Below are positions 56,201 through 64,000 of a stretch of 64,000 nt of DNA, in pieces. Position 1 is the stretch's first letter. Each line of letters starts with the position of its first letter. The translations under genes were made by a program, and so were the position numbers. Below the pieces are notes generated by a model. The model worked only from the letters and a program-made list of their open reading frames with translations. It had not been told where the DNA came from and ran no database searches. Source of the DNA: Owenia fusiformis (lineage: Eukaryota; Annelida; Polychaeta; Sabellida; Oweniidae); assembly GCA_903813345.2 (NCBI GenBank), contig CAIIXF020000001.1, positions 12,915,915-12,979,914 on the forward strand. The letters run 5' to 3'.

Positions 56201-57445
56201 ATTTGCGTGTAATATTTAACTTATTTCAACCGTCAAAATTCCTCCATTCAGTTCCCAGCATGCACCAGTCATAAGGGAAATCCCTGGGGAATTCCCCTTC
56301 CGACATTTTGAAAATTGCTGATATATTTCCAATGTAAAAACTAAAATCTCTTCGTTCTGCCGATAAACCCATACAATTGGCGATCTAACAACATAAAAAG
56401 AATTCTAAAATACTAAGGAATGTATCGAGGTAGGTCATTTAGGTGTGCAATGCGTAGTATTTTCTCCAACTTTGTAAAAACATTGACTGACCAATTATAC
56501 GCGCGTACGACCACAATCTAAAGGGGTCGTAGGATGCGATAAGGTGTTCCCAAGTTGACAGGCCGGCTTTGTATAAAAAACCTCCTACCTCATACCCACC
56601 TACCCACGTACGTTGGACATGATACAGTCTTTGAAGGGTTCAATTTTAAAGTTCTTAGTTTATTAAATCTTAGTTTATGATGAATTATAGATGCATTTGT
56701 AACGACCCTTGATAGCAAGTTGCTACTACATCCCAGCTGGGTTCAATTCCCACTGGGGGCATCGAATCTAGCACACTTTCTTTCAATTTCTTTATCTGGC
56801 TCGTTGGAGCTATGCTCGCAGTCGTTAGTTAGTTATTTCCCTGGGGTGCCCTCGGGTCATTACACATTACAATGCACCCATATGCCTTTATTTATGGATC
56901 TGTCATCCGTCAAGTCATAAAATAAAGCCGGAATTGTAGAAATGTTAATAATTCGAGCTTTTTGAGATTTAAAAATCTTTAAAATTGAACCCTTCAATGA
57001 CTGTATCATGTCCCACGTAGGTGGGTAGGTGGGTATGAGGTAGGAGGTTTTTTATACAAAGCCTGACAGGCCTGATATTGCCTAAAAAGAAATCCCAATA
57101 GATGTGCTATAACACACATGCATTAAGTACGGCGTGATGATAGTTGTAATCTGATATGCAATATATAATAAGATACTTTGCTATGTATTATTTGTAGTAT
57201 ACATTGAAAAAACATAAAATTTCTGGATTTTTTGCAAAAATGACCCGGAAGTAAGGCTTTGGCATACACATTTATTTTTTAGATAACAATTACGCTAAAT
57301 TTAGTGATCAAAAATACGATATGTTCTAATAAAGGGAAGATAATTGTGTGATCTTACGTTTAGAACTGTCCTTAATGTGAATAATATGCTCTACCACCTC
57401 ATCGTCGCACACAAACTTCACTTTTACTTTTTTCTTCGGTTCCAT
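29217..57445 (-). CDS. ORC2: Origin recognition complex subunit 2, 13 exons, 536 aa
   Basis: Subunit of the six-protein complex that marks replication origins and loads MCM helicase. Exons on the minus strand: 57445-57358, 49806-49690, 43616-43539, 38896-38837, 38071-37964, 36898-36762, 36405-36200, 35595-35463, 35135-35036, 34728-34585, 31908-31675, 29832-29714, 29303-29217. They sum to 1611 nt and all junctions keep frame. The start gives [20 protein letters not shown], like the vertebrate N-terminus. A disordered region (about 30-200) has CDK consensus sites TPKK, TPSK and TPYR. The AAA+-like core follows, with [12 protein letters not shown] (270-281), [12 protein letters not shown] and [10 protein letters not shown], then the winged-helix region [18 protein letters not shown] and the end [14 protein letters not shown]. 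Human ORC2 is 577 aa. Intron 10 starts inside a 48-bp tandem duplication, and two genes are nested in introns 1 and 3 on the other strand. Confidence 0.95.
30100..30710 (-). mobile_element. 3' end of a LINE reverse-transcriptase ORF
   Basis: A 130-residue minus-strand frame contains [20 protein letters not shown] and a C-x-C-x8-D-E-Q-H-F-L-x2-C motif, the Cys/His region found after the reverse transcriptase of many non-LTR elements. A one-frame shift near 30310 moves to a continuation ([14 protein letters not shown]) that runs to a stop near 30190. An AT-rich tail follows. The 5' side breaks off at the 20-bp minisatellite. Degenerate copy in ORC2 intron 12. Confidence 0.7.
30733..31640. repeat. 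20-bp minisatellite in ORC2 intron 12
   Basis: About 45 copies of a 20-bp unit (gcacccacttatgaagacat, with caga/gtaga/cacg variants). The array ends about 35 nt from the donor of ORC2 exon 11 (31675). Because 20 is not a multiple of 3, all frames give repetitive pseudo-peptides rich in Met-Lys-Thr, Cys and His. Confidence 0.95.
32497..32562. repeat. Short 'aacctgt...gtggaacacctc' palindromic repeat
   Basis: A 66-bp imperfect palindrome, cagtgaaacctgtaagtgga ... ccactcacaggtttaactgt, with internal aagtggaacacctc. It looks like a compact form of the dispersed gaacacctct repeats. Confidence 0.5.
33001..34180 (+). mobile_element. Helentron/'pearl'-like element with expanded tandem core
   Basis: Starts ATGTCACCACCTAAAAC and ends in a terminal hairpin, ATGTCACCAC-tttt-GGTGGTGACAT, whose arm repeats the left end. 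Between them lie seven or eight direct repeats of about 120-150 bp, each with gtcaatttgaagcaagttga, gaaggtcattgaaggtca and gaacatgtagatgatttt. A short inverted repeat shared by the 5' end and the 3' hairpin, plus a tandem core, is the layout of non-autonomous Helentrons such as bivalve 'pearl' elements. The assignment is inferred. Lies in ORC2 intron 10. Confidence 0.65.
34537..34584 (-). repeat. 48-bp tandem duplication carrying a second ORC2 exon 10 donor
   Basis: Directly after the exon 10 donor (exon end 34585) the last 40 bases of the exon and first 8 of the intron are repeated with one mismatch, giving a second identical donor (ATTAA|GTGAGTACC, exon end 34537). Use of the second donor adds 16 in-frame residues that repeat [12 protein letters not shown]. 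Confidence 0.85.
34829..34912. repeat. ACAGGGTGATCC mini-element
   Basis: 84 bp: ACAGGGTGATCCGAAAAAAG ... TTTTTTTGGACCATCCTGTA, imperfect terminal inverted repeats of about 20 bp. Same family as 681-730. Confidence 0.6.
36559..36715 (+). repeat. Helentron-like short copy
   Basis: Left end ATATCACCACCTGCCATTAT, a core with ttacagacgccaaatgct and gccaaacaccaaccactg, and right-end hairpin ATGTCACCACctctGGTGTTGAGAT. Lies in ORC2 intron 6. Confidence 0.6.
36899..37165. repeat. ~118-bp tandem duplication next to ORC2 exon 6 acceptor
   Basis: About 2.3 copies of a unit with ctactaatgtacaaaggaag and gaaagcagaaccactatctc. The unit begins at the splice acceptor of exon 6, so acceptor-like gtacattagtag is repeated upstream of the true gtacattattag. 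Confidence 0.7.
37282..37409 (+). repeat. Helentron-like short copy
   Basis: Left end ATGTCACTACCTGCAATTTG, a core with gttacagacgcc and gatgccaaacaccatcc, and a right-end hairpin ATATCATCACttctGGTGATGACAT. Lies in ORC2 intron 5. Confidence 0.6.
39431..40738 (+). CDS. HS3ST-like sulfotransferase, intronless, nested in ORC2 intron 3
   Basis: A 435-aa single-exon frame opposite to ORC2. Type II topology: basic N-terminus, membrane anchor at about 22-38 ([16 protein letters not shown]), an Asp/Glu/Asn-rich stem (about 100-147) and a sulfotransferase domain at 172-435. The domain has the 5'-PSB loop [11 protein letters not shown] (174-184), FEKTPAYF (235-242), [16 protein letters not shown] (311-326) and the C-terminal HP segment near 400, the order seen in heparan-sulfate glucosamine 3-O-sulfotransferases, which transfer sulfate from PAPS in the Golgi. 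At the 3'-phosphate site it reads [12 protein letters not shown]: Ser272 is kept, but the usual Arg of R-x-P is Cys264. AATAAA lies at 40814-40819. The exact paralog and the substrate are uncertain. The lack of introns fits a retrocopy origin or a lineage with intronless HS3STs. Confidence 0.85.
   Translation: MIHEKGILRTVMTTAFFRSGKFKLLLLFIAVTLSVYFLDTNDELTASVQTYSIKEQNSIGGDEIKNGKKTIQDDENNIPLSHYEDNIQKENFIEDRNNILFVHDELKSDDDNDEAMKSVHQIKNDDIDDENDYDEDENNEDDNDEKSFYRSQHENDIKQTFKFKGILEKRLPKFIIIGVHKCGTMALATFLSIHPYMVRSRAHEVHYFDNFTRQAMGLNYYLNQMPYTYPSQIPFEKTPAYFDFGNIKAIYEMNKNIKLGVIACNPIKRVMSHHLNKLKAKERLNKQFNGTYESCVMNGDKLNTDCIYITRGLYIEHLTRYMEYFPRENFFIIKSEDLRYTPVAVLQKFEKFMNIPKFFNNDTLYYNNTMNQFCINKPYWKNPYMELNRGCFPEHKNRVHPQVREGIPELLLEYYKPYNEKFAEIAGLGKLDWGL
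41059..41090. repeat. 32-bp palindrome, copy 2
   Basis: Reverse complement of the 32-bp palindrome at 4807-4838, with the centre ACTAGA instead of TTCTAG-type orientation. Lies 320 bp after the sulfotransferase stop codon. Confidence 0.7.
41422..42289. mobile_element. Non-autonomous hAT-like transposon, 8-bp target duplication
   Basis: 868 bp with termini TAGGGGTCACACGGTT and AACCGTGTGACCCCTA (perfect 16 bp) and an exact 8-bp direct repeat GTATAAAT at 41414-41421 and 42290-42297. Subterminal regions repeat acggttcggttcgg and cacggtt motifs, typical of transposase-binding clusters. No transposase; the 60-aa frame inside is not significant. Lies in ORC2 intron 3. Confidence 0.85.
42806..43403. 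mobile_element. Fold-back MITE with TTAA target, copy 1
   Basis: 598 bp, palindromic over most of its length (arms of about 250 bp). Ends AGGAACATTCCTGGCCA and its inverse, flanked by TTAA at 42802-42805 and 43404-43407, as piggyBac-type elements leave. Second copy at 52636-53242. The 110-aa frame on its right arm is not a gene. Lies in ORC2 intron 3, right next to exon 3. Confidence 0.8.
45578..46308. mobile_element. Fold-back MITE nested in the giant palindrome
   Basis: 731 bp with ends AAAGGATAGGTATCGATATGG and the near inverse CCATATCGATACCCATTCTTT, and inverted similarity through the body (for example gaaccttgttggaacaaaat against attttgttccaatgaggttc-type segments). A related, one-ended copy lies at 62040-62694. 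Confidence 0.75.
47332..47996. mobile_element. Second fold-back MITE nested in the right arm
   Basis: 665 bp with arms cgtaaaggaggactgaaagt ... and the inverse ... actttcagtgctcctttgag. Inner matches include ggtgcaaacaacccacccac against gtgggtggattgtttgcacc. It interrupts the right arm of the 43839-49532 structure and so is younger than it. Confidence 0.75.
50514..52082 (+). CDS. GT31 beta-1,3-galactosyltransferase-like, two exons, 363 aa, nested in ORC2 intron 1
   Basis: Exon 1 is 50514-50853 (donor ACG|GTAAGT) and exon 2 is 51331-52082 (acceptor gttttttcag); the join is in frame and encodes 363 aa. Type II topology with an anchor at about 6-24. The GT31 fold is visible: [22 protein letters not shown] (119-129), [23 protein letters not shown] (160-176), [14 protein letters not shown] and PDDCYLG (294-300). 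Family members are Golgi enzymes that add hexoses from UDP-sugars. The metal-binding D-D-D-V motif is T-Q-D-V (204-207), the Gly-rich loop is altered, and the usual E-D-V is D-D-C, so activity is doubtful or changed. AATAAA lies at 52128-52133. Confidence 0.85.
52258..52614. repeat. TACCCT...GGGTA-ended repeat, copy 1
   Basis: Bounded by taccctacacgcagagtcta and gaatgcaatgggta; the right part (gacgaagctctctttcaaga) is shared with 61110-61200 and, inverted, with 62888-62950. The middle is unrelated to those copies. Confidence 0.5.
52636..53242. mobile_element. Fold-back MITE with TTAA target, copy 2
   Basis: 607 bp, ends AGGAATATTCCTTGCCAGA and inverse, flanked by TTAA (52632-52635, 53243-53246). 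Body matches 42806-43403, including ggaagtgatgtcatc and agatggcagc segments. Lies in ORC2 intron 1. Confidence 0.8.
53607..53765 (-). mobile_element. tRNA-derived SINE, copy 1
   Basis: On the minus strand the head reads like a tRNA gene (tagatagggcatccgactct ... gggaggtcttgcattagatt, a decayed B box). The body contains gggcatcaaatttagcacac and ends ggcttcgggtcattac. The body is homologous to 56700-56870. Confidence 0.6.
56565..57064. mobile_element. Nested fold-back element, 8-bp target duplication GACAGGCC
   Basis: 500 bp with long inverted arms starting GGCTTTGTATAAAAAACCTC and reading inward through ctacctcatacccacctacc. GACAGGCC lies on both sides (56557-56564, 57065-57072), duplicated from the right end of the outer element. 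Its centre contains a SINE (56700-56870). Confidence 0.72.
56700..56870 (+). mobile_element. tRNA-derived SINE, copy 2
   Basis: B box gggttcaattcccactgg followed by gggcatcgaatctagcacac and the end gccctcgggtcattac, matching the minus-strand copy at 53607-53765. Sits inside the fold-back at 56565-57064, giving three levels of insertion. Confidence 0.6.
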
Positions 57446-57834
57446 TTTCCCGCCACCAGGTGGTGTATTGCGTTACTTTTGCGAACGATAATAAACCGAA
57501 CGGATGAACGTTTATATTCATGTGTGTTAAAAGTCCGAACATTCTACATGTTACTATAAATATCAGCAAAATGGAGCAAAATAGTGCACATTTCGTATAT
57601 CGAAGTACTTATCACTTTGAAATCGAATTATTCTTATCAAATGCATCAAAATTACAGAGTGGGCCGAAAAGTTTCCATATTTTTTCTGTAGGCTAACCAT
57701 GGGCATGGGCTAACTTTTCAATCAAACAGTTCGAAATGTACAAATCTTGCTCTCGTGTTGATTTAGTTGCCGAGTTTCATTACACAGAAATATTTGTAAG
57801 CAACATTAAATTTTTATTTGTTCACCAATAATCC
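57446..57834. other. Gap between CAP/CCP gene and ORC2 start
   Basis: 389 bp between the upstream gene's stop and the ORC2 ATG on the same strand. It must hold the 3' UTR of the former (AATAAA on the minus strand at 57818-57813) and the ORC2 promoter. No distinct promoter motif was recognised. Confidence 0.5.
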
Positions 57835-60800
57835 CTAGTTTACACATTTAATTTCACATGACTCGACAATTTTCGTAGATTGGCCAGATAACCATGATGA
57901 AAATTTTAATGTAAATGTTCCGGTCTTTGAACATATGAATTTCGATTTGTACGAATCGCCATTTGGCATATTTGTAGCTGTCCCAGGTCGGTTAGTTGTC
58001 GCTTTTGGTACTGTCGCCAATTTGGTTTCAACTAAACCCCTACCCGGGCCGTCCACACTGTAATGCATAAATTTAATGTCATTACTATTTTGACGATCGG
58101 TAACATTTTTGCAAATGCCCCTCCAAAATCCTGGAAAACGAACTTATTGACTTCAAAAATTATTTTCCACAAATGTATAAAATAAACCACTGTGACAAAA
58201 TCATGACTCTTTGGACTTCAGCGCTGTAAAACGAACCCGAATGAGGGATGACACGGTCAAACAATTTTCGTTACTCATACCCACAAAAACTCATACTTTT
58301 CCATCATCAATTATTCCTTGTTCTATTGATATTATATTTTGGAAGTTCTTATCTCGATAGACCATCTGTCCTCAATCGGTTGGAACGAGGTAACCATTTC
58401 CCCTTTGCTTATAAAGGGCCGATTGGCTTCATATCTATTCAGACAGTGGCCTATGCATGGTTACAGCATATTTCGAGCACAATACGGTAAAAATGATAAG
58501 AACTTACAGGACATGATAGATCGCATCCACGGTTTTCAATTTGTTCGGATTATTAAATGTATATTTTAGGGTGACTTCCATAGCAGCATCTTGGCCTATT
58601 TTCACGGTTGGATTTCCGTTTTGATCTCCACATAGTTTCGTCTGTGCATTGAATTCTACTCCAAGAGCACCAGCTATAAATACAGAAGATGTTTAAAATT
58701 TTACCACCACCTTCCTACGATCAAACAAATTGACAATTTACACTTAACATGTATTGCATGGATCTAGGATGAAGATCATCCTAGCATGGATTCACTTGTG
58801 GTTCTGCTTTTACATTGGTTAATTTCTTAGCTATTTTCACATCTGATATTGATCAAGTAGCTTTTCTTAATTATTTGCAGTGTATTTTCTTCAGAAAAGA
58901 TGTATTGTTTTAGAATCAAATTGTCACCTTTTACACAACCAGGCGCACTACCGCTCCACATCCCATCTCTACCACACGTCCTTAGCTTGGTACCAACCAG
59001 AACATATCCCGTATCACATGCGTACGTAGCTTTTGTTCCTGATTTGCTTGTACCAGCTGTTGTTGCGGTAGGCGTTATAGATCCGTGTACTGGTGAATTG
59101 AGTTGCGGGCACATAAATGCTACAACAACATACGTTTGAGTACAAGTATGATTTAGGTCTTCCTGAAACAAAAGCTATTATGTGTATCAGGGAAAACTGG
59201 TAAAAATTGGCAATTTCTACCATTTCTGAAAAATCTAGATTTTGTACTCACTGCATCCAGTTAGTCGATCACATGTGTTCCCACGCTTTTTTAAAACACA
59301 GGTCTTCTCGTCCTCGTGGTCTGCAACGAATAAAGTCCATTATGTGTAAGTTTTAAGGAAAACAATTGTTCTTTAAAGGGGCAACAAGGACTGTAGAGAG
59401 AAAATTCCAAACTTTTCACTTTTTCTGAGCTACCAGGGTAACATTTGGCTTAACATCTTCATTGACATACCTATTTTCTTAAAATGTATGGATAAACTAT
59501 CAATTTCAGCATTAAGAATTAGTGTTAATTCAGTTCAAAGCTTCTATAAAGGGAGTCCCAATATATAATAATAATAAAAATATATGTTAGTCTTGATGAA
59601 GTATCCAAACTTCAATCTATTTTGACACTGGTCGGTGATCGTTGAATCTGTACTAATTCACGCCCGGTGATCGTGAATATGGGACGGAGGGGGGAGCAGG
59701 CAATTTCTGCTAGGAAATTCTACAAATCTGGAAGATTTATTTTTTCAAGAAAAAGTTTTCTATTGAATTGCTAAATGGATAGGCGCACGGTATGGTAGAA
59801 TATGTTAGGTTTTCTGGGATTTTTTCTGAAACGATACGCATCTAAGGTATGAGATCTATTAAAAAAGGCGCAAGGCCATCAACAGGCACAAATCAACGTT
59901 TTTGCTATAAATCAAGCAACAATGGTCTGGACGACCTGTAATAAATACTTGTAAGTGATGTTATCATAAATAAATTAATGTCATTGCTGAATTTATAAAA
60001 TAAGTTTCCATATGTGAAATAAAAAAATCGAAAATAATGAATTTGGGACGGAGGGGGGGGGGAGGGGACGGAGGGGGAGCAATATGTATATAAGACATGA
60101 TTAGAGATGTTTCGCGACTTTAAGTCCTTTTACTCCAAATGTCCCCATTTTTCAGTCTCCAGGGGTATATCATCCAGTTCTTACTAAGTTAATGAGTTCA
60201 TTTTTCAAATACAAGAATTCGTGTGAAGTTGTTTCACTTTATAGAATTATTACTCCCCCTCCGTCCCCTCCCCCCCCTCCGTCCCATTTTAATTATTTTC
60301 GATTATTTTTTATTTTACGTATGGAAACTTATTTTATAAATTCAGCAATGACATTAATTTAGTTATGATAACATCACTTACAAGTATTTATTACAGGTCG
60401 TGTAGTCCATTGTTGCTTGATTTATAGCAAACACTTTGACTTTTGCACGTTGGTTGCGTTGCGCCTTTTTTAATAGATCTTATATCTTAAAAGAGTATCG
60501 GTTGAAAAATAATCCTAGAATACCTAACATATTTTATCATACCGTGCGCTTATTCAATTTGCAATTCAATCGTAAACTCTGTCTTGAAAAAATAATTTTA
60601 CCAGATTTGTTGAATTTTCTAGCGGAAATTGCCTGCTCCCCCCCCTCCGTCCCATTTTCACGATCACCGGGCGTGTAATTGTTGCACCTTTAAATGATAC
60701 GGTTACTATAACAGTGTACAATCTACCTGGTCCAACTGGATCACAAAAACGTGAAGAACCTTCACATGATCTTGTACTTTTGCATTTGGCTTTTGCAGGC

Positions 60801-63800
60801 CCACTTAGTGTAAAGCATGTGTCACATGAGTATGTAGCCGTGCATGTACCTCTCAAGCATCTCTTTAGCATGCCTCCATTTTTTGGTCTTGTCGGTACGT
60901 GATCCTTAGTTTCTAGAACAAACAAGGCCAGGATGTTTTAACGTTTACGCATAACCATAACTGAGCCCCAGTTGTTATGGGATAGTTAGTTCTGGACATA
61001 ATGTTGGAAATATGTTTATCTCCCTCGGGAAAGCTCCCTATACATAGTACTATATAAACTTTATCAATGCAATATTTAAGAAAAATATTTTGAAGTTGCA
61101 CGTAAAGGACTACCCTGCGTGCAGAGTCTAGTTAAACTAGAGACGAAGCTCTCTTTTAAGAAGTGGAGTCAAACGAATGCAAAGGGTAGTAAAGGACAAA
61201 ATACGGTGACGCGTTTATGAATTTCTTTGCAAGGAAATGAAGGTGTATTTACCCGAGATAAAGATAAACCCCATGGTAGTGGTAAATGTACCACTCATTT
61301 ATAAAGAGATGAAACATGTGCCACTCATTTCTAAAGAGTTGCAAACACATTCACTCAATTAATGTTGGAATTACAGACAAAGTAAATTTACTTAATGCCT
61401 CAGTCACATTTGATCTACGGCAACCGTACGGCGGCCGTGGCTTCCCAAAACCGAAAGAAACATACAGCATAAAATAGGGATAAGTAGTACAATGTAGATT
61501 TTCTACATCGATTTTGTGAAGCTACGGCCGTCATAGAGCAAATGTGACTGAGGCTTGAAGACAAGTCTGGCTACAAGCCTCTGTGAACCCCCTCTACTTG
61601 ACTACACACCTTTGTTGTACTACTACTACTACTACTAATACTGCTACATAGAATACTTTAAGACCACACGACCCTCGTGAATGATATGTAATAATGCATT
61701 TGTTTCACCTGGTCTTGGTGTGGTTGTCGTAGTTGTTGTTGTGGTGATTTTCGGTTTCAGTCGATGGACTCGTTGAGCGAATTGCCCAATGTAGTTGCCA
61801 GGTGGCGTGTACTGACAACAGACGGTATACGTGTTCCACATTCCCTTCTTTCCGCTAGCTAAACCACAACCAACCGATTCAGTGTTATCCCAGACTAACT
61901 AAGAAGTCAGATTCACAATCTTTATTAAATAATTCGGAATCGGCATTTCTTTGAATTGCAAACACAAATGCGTAGCGAGGACCAAAAATAGGCGATGCGG
62001 CAAAACCAAGGAGGACACAATACTTCATAATTTTCGGTTTCAAACTGAAAATGTCTACCTGTTTCTCTTAAACCAGTCATCAAAAGATTCTGAAAATTTT
62101 ACATATAGTCAATCTAATGATCATCTTTTGAATGAAAAAAAAATTAATTGAAAAGATATAATCAGATACGTCTTTTGTTCTTGGTATATTCGGGATGAAA
62201 CGAAACATCTATCTGGACCTCATTGGAACAAAACGTCTTTAGGTCTCTCAATATTGTTGTACAAAGGAAAGTTTAGTTGATTTTTAAAAAAAAGTCTCTT
62301 GTTAGTGAAATAAAAGGTTTACATTATTTTTATCTATCTTTTTAAAAAAAAATTGAATACTTTTTGTTAAATCAACCAAATTTTCCTTTGTATTACTATA
62401 ATATTGAGAAGTCTATGAAAAGGTTGTATGCTATTCTGTTCCAACAAGGTTTGGAAACATCTTTTATTTCATTCCCAAGAATTGGTAGAATGGAACAAAA
62501 ACAATTGGACTAAAAATCAAAAAATGTTAACAAAAACGGTTAGAAAAAATATATTTAAACATTTTTTGCCTTTGTCAATTAGTGACCATTACATAAAGGG
62601 CCATGCTTTTTTACAGAATGTTTACAATAATTGTATTTTAGAGAAAATCAATGTTGAATTCAGTTCGCCATATCGATACCAATCCTTTTAGTTTTACAGT
62701 TAGCAGTATATTATTATGTAGGTCAATATTAGAATAAAATGTGTATACTTACTTGTGTGAAGTGACCAGTCTTTGTGCCGAAGACAGGTTTTTTGTAATC
62801 GTAATACTTGATCTCATCATACCTAATGAATATAATCACAGGATAAGCAAATCGTAGACCTAGTTTTATCTATTGGGATGTGTTTTATTACCCTTCGAAT
62901 TCGTTTGACCAAGCTTCTTAAAGATAGCATCGTCTACACGAGGGAAACTGACAAAGCCAAGCAGAGCTTGTCAACATGTTGTTGTTGGATTCAAAGGATG
63001 CAGTGCATGCTTTTCTGTTTTGAATACTACATTGTATGCTAATTAGAATCTATATTATGTGACTAAAAGACTGTCGGCATTTCGGCTGACTATTTCTACT
63101 TGTAAAGTAATCTCTCGGGAAGAAACGGAATCCACGTCTGCATTAGAATTCGATTGTTTTGGCTAATTTATGAATTTAATGGTGCTCACCAATCTTGAGC
63201 AGCCTTAATCCCAAAACTGTCTAGATGATTTGGTTGCGCCTTGATGGTGGATGACATTCTCCAAAGATTCTCACCAGCATGGGGATTCTTGCGTGATGCA
63301 CTCGAGGAGTGGGCAAACCTAAAACAGTTCCGGTGTAAAAGAAATTATGGTCGCCTGGGGATTATGGTCCCCTTTCCTTACGGCCCTTACTGGCCCCGAG
63401 TGTGTGTAAATAATAAGGTAAATAATTGTAATTAGGTCACCATATAAATCAATAGAGAGTATGACCAAAATTTGATAGGACCACCTACCCTTTTACACCG
63501 TACTACAGAAGAAAAACTATATTTGATATTATTTTGAACTAGGATTTTTGTTAATATATTGACGTTCCATCTCAATTTTGTAACTTTGTAGATGGAGACC
63601 GTGTTGGAATGCTGATTTTGATTTTAAATATTCGTTTTCAAGAGTTATTATATTTTGAATTATATTATGGAACAAATTGGTTAGTTTCTTTACCACTTGC
63701 ACCTCTTCTATGATCAATATTACTTACTCGAGTCTCTAGCCAATACTTGGCCACGATACAATGGCCTTAGAAGAAGGTAAAATATTACAGCTTTGATTAA

Positions 63801-64000
63801 CATACAGTTACTTACCTTCCGGTACGCGCCAGCGATCTGCAGTAATTCAGGGCACGCGTTGCCATCGACTTATGCCATTTCAAAGGAGGTGTATTTTCAT
63901 GAAGAGCTCTCAGTTCATTATGTCTTTTGAGGATGTTCTTCTCAAATACTGTCGTTTGAGAATACCCAAATCCAATCTGTTCCAGAATCAAAATAGAGGA
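57835..64000 (-). CDS. Secreted CAP-domain / CCP (sushi) protein, 3' part
   Basis: Exons on the minus strand, from the window edge: >64000-63816, 63318-63190, 62822-62753, 61898-61709, 60912-60727, 59320-59252, 59119-58928, 58673-58508, 58057-57835. All joins are in frame. The CAP/SCP domain reads HNELRALHENTPPLKWHKSM, FAHSS, GENLW, W-Y-D-E, GHFTQLVW, VGCG and CQYTPPGNY, keeping the two His and two Glu of the CAP cavity. Then come a Thr-rich linker, a degenerate CCP module, a small Cys-containing exon (HEDEKTCVLKKRGNTC), a canonical CCP module (CPQLNSPVHG ... GMWSGSAPGC) and two exons of unknown fold ending SCEIKCVN. CAP proteins are secreted and include venom, sperm and immune proteins; CCP modules bind proteins. 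The start exon and signal peptide are off the window, and the boundary of the first exon is uncertain. Confidence 0.85.
59659..60675. mobile_element. Fold-back element with G/C-tract arms, TAATT target duplication
   Basis: 1017 bp; ends CACGCCCGGTGATCGTGAA and the inverse, flanked by TAATT (59654-59658, 60676-60680). Arms of about 430 bp contain gggacggagggggg tracts (59681, 60044-60080) and the matching C tracts (60246-60290, 60640-60656). Lies in the intron upstream of the 69-nt exon of the CAP/CCP gene. Confidence 0.78.
61110..61200. repeat. TACCCT...GGGTA-ended repeat, copy 2
   Basis: Short version (ctaccctgcgtgcagagtct ... gaatgcaaagggtag) of the repeat at 52258-52614, lacking its 260-bp middle. 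Confidence 0.55.
61397..61554. repeat. MITE with GCCTCAGTCACATTTG ends
   Basis: 158 bp with perfect 16-bp inverted ends GCCTCAGTCACATTTG / CAAATGTGACTGAGGC and inner complementary acggcggccg / cggccgt segments. No clear target duplication. Confidence 0.65.
62040..62694. repeat. One-ended copy of the 45578-46308 MITE
   Basis: Right end cgccatatcgataccaatcc and internal segments (ggaacaaaacgtctttaggt, caatattgttgtacaaagga) match the nested MITE in ORC2 intron 2. The left terminus is absent. The 87-aa frame within it is not a gene. Confidence 0.65.
62888..62950. repeat. TACCCT-type repeat, copy 3 (partial, inverted)
   Basis: tacccttcgaattcgtttga ... agatagcatcgtctac is the inverse of the right part of 52258-52614 and 61110-61200. 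Confidence 0.5.
63331..63500. repeat. MITE with CGGTGTAAAAG ends
   Basis: 170 bp with inverted ends CGGTGTAAAAG / CTTTTACACCG (11 bp) just upstream of the acceptor of the second CAP exon. Further imperfect pairing (ttatggtc / gaccaaaa). No clear target duplication. Confidence 0.55.

Larger units (their letters stand above)
55498..57074. mobile_element. Inverted-repeat element CAGGCCTGTCAACT, interrupted by another element
   Basis: Termini are CAGGCCTGTCAACT at 55498 and, once the insertion at 56565-57064 is set aside, AGTTGACAGGCCTG at the right. About 1.07 kb without the insertion. No transposase. Flanks atatag / atattg give no clear target duplication. Lies in ORC2 intron 1. Confidence 0.65.

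Noticed and set aside
62428-62691. 87-aa plus-strand frame
   Set aside because: Lies in a MITE copy related to 45578-46308; no family resemblance.

Overview
The window is eukaryotic nuclear DNA: AT-rich, with canonical GT-AG introns, genes spread over tens of kilobases, and introns full of short inverted-repeat transposons, minisatellites and SINEs. Gene content (ORC2, a KIF28/KLP-6-type kinesin-3, a heparan-sulfate 3-O-sulfotransferase-like protein, a GT31 glycosyltransferase, a secreted CAP/sushi protein) and repeat style suggest a marine invertebrate animal. A bivalve or other mollusc is plausible because of Helentron/'pearl'-like elements with tandem-repeat cores, but I cannot fix the phylum from sequence alone.

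Layout. (1) 351-616 (+): last coding exon of a C2H2 zinc-finger gene whose body lies left of the window. (2) 617-11076: about 10 kb without an intact gene. It holds an 898-bp inverted-repeat transposon with a 5-bp target duplication, a broken ZIP (SLC39) exon, a large palindrome and a tRNA-derived SINE. (3) 11077-25763 (-): a complete 21-exon kinesin-3 gene of the KIF28/KLP-6 type. The exon chain is in frame throughout and predicts 987 aa. Intron 1 has the ends and branch site of a U12-type AT-AC intron, and the protein ends in a CVLL CaaX box. (4) 29217-57445 (-): ORC2, 13 exons, 536 aa. Its introns carry most of the repeats and two oppositely oriented nested genes: an intronless HS3ST-like sulfotransferase (39431-40738, +) in intron 3 and a two-exon GT31 glycosyltransferase (50514-52082, +) in intron 1. 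Intron 2 is almost wholly one 5.7-kb fold-back structure with smaller fold-backs inside it. (5) 57835 to the right edge (-): 3' part of a secreted CAP-domain protein with a Thr-rich linker and CCP/sushi modules; its 5' end lies beyond the window.

The genes do not form one pathway. KIF28 and ORC2 are unrelated single-copy-type host genes in tandem on the minus strand, and the two nested genes encode type II membrane, Golgi-style enzymes. The main points of interest are the U12 intron and CaaX tail of the kinesin, a 48-bp tandem duplication that copies an ORC2 splice donor, the fold-back intron, active-site substitutions in both nested enzymes, and several transposon families whose ends and target duplications can be read directly.
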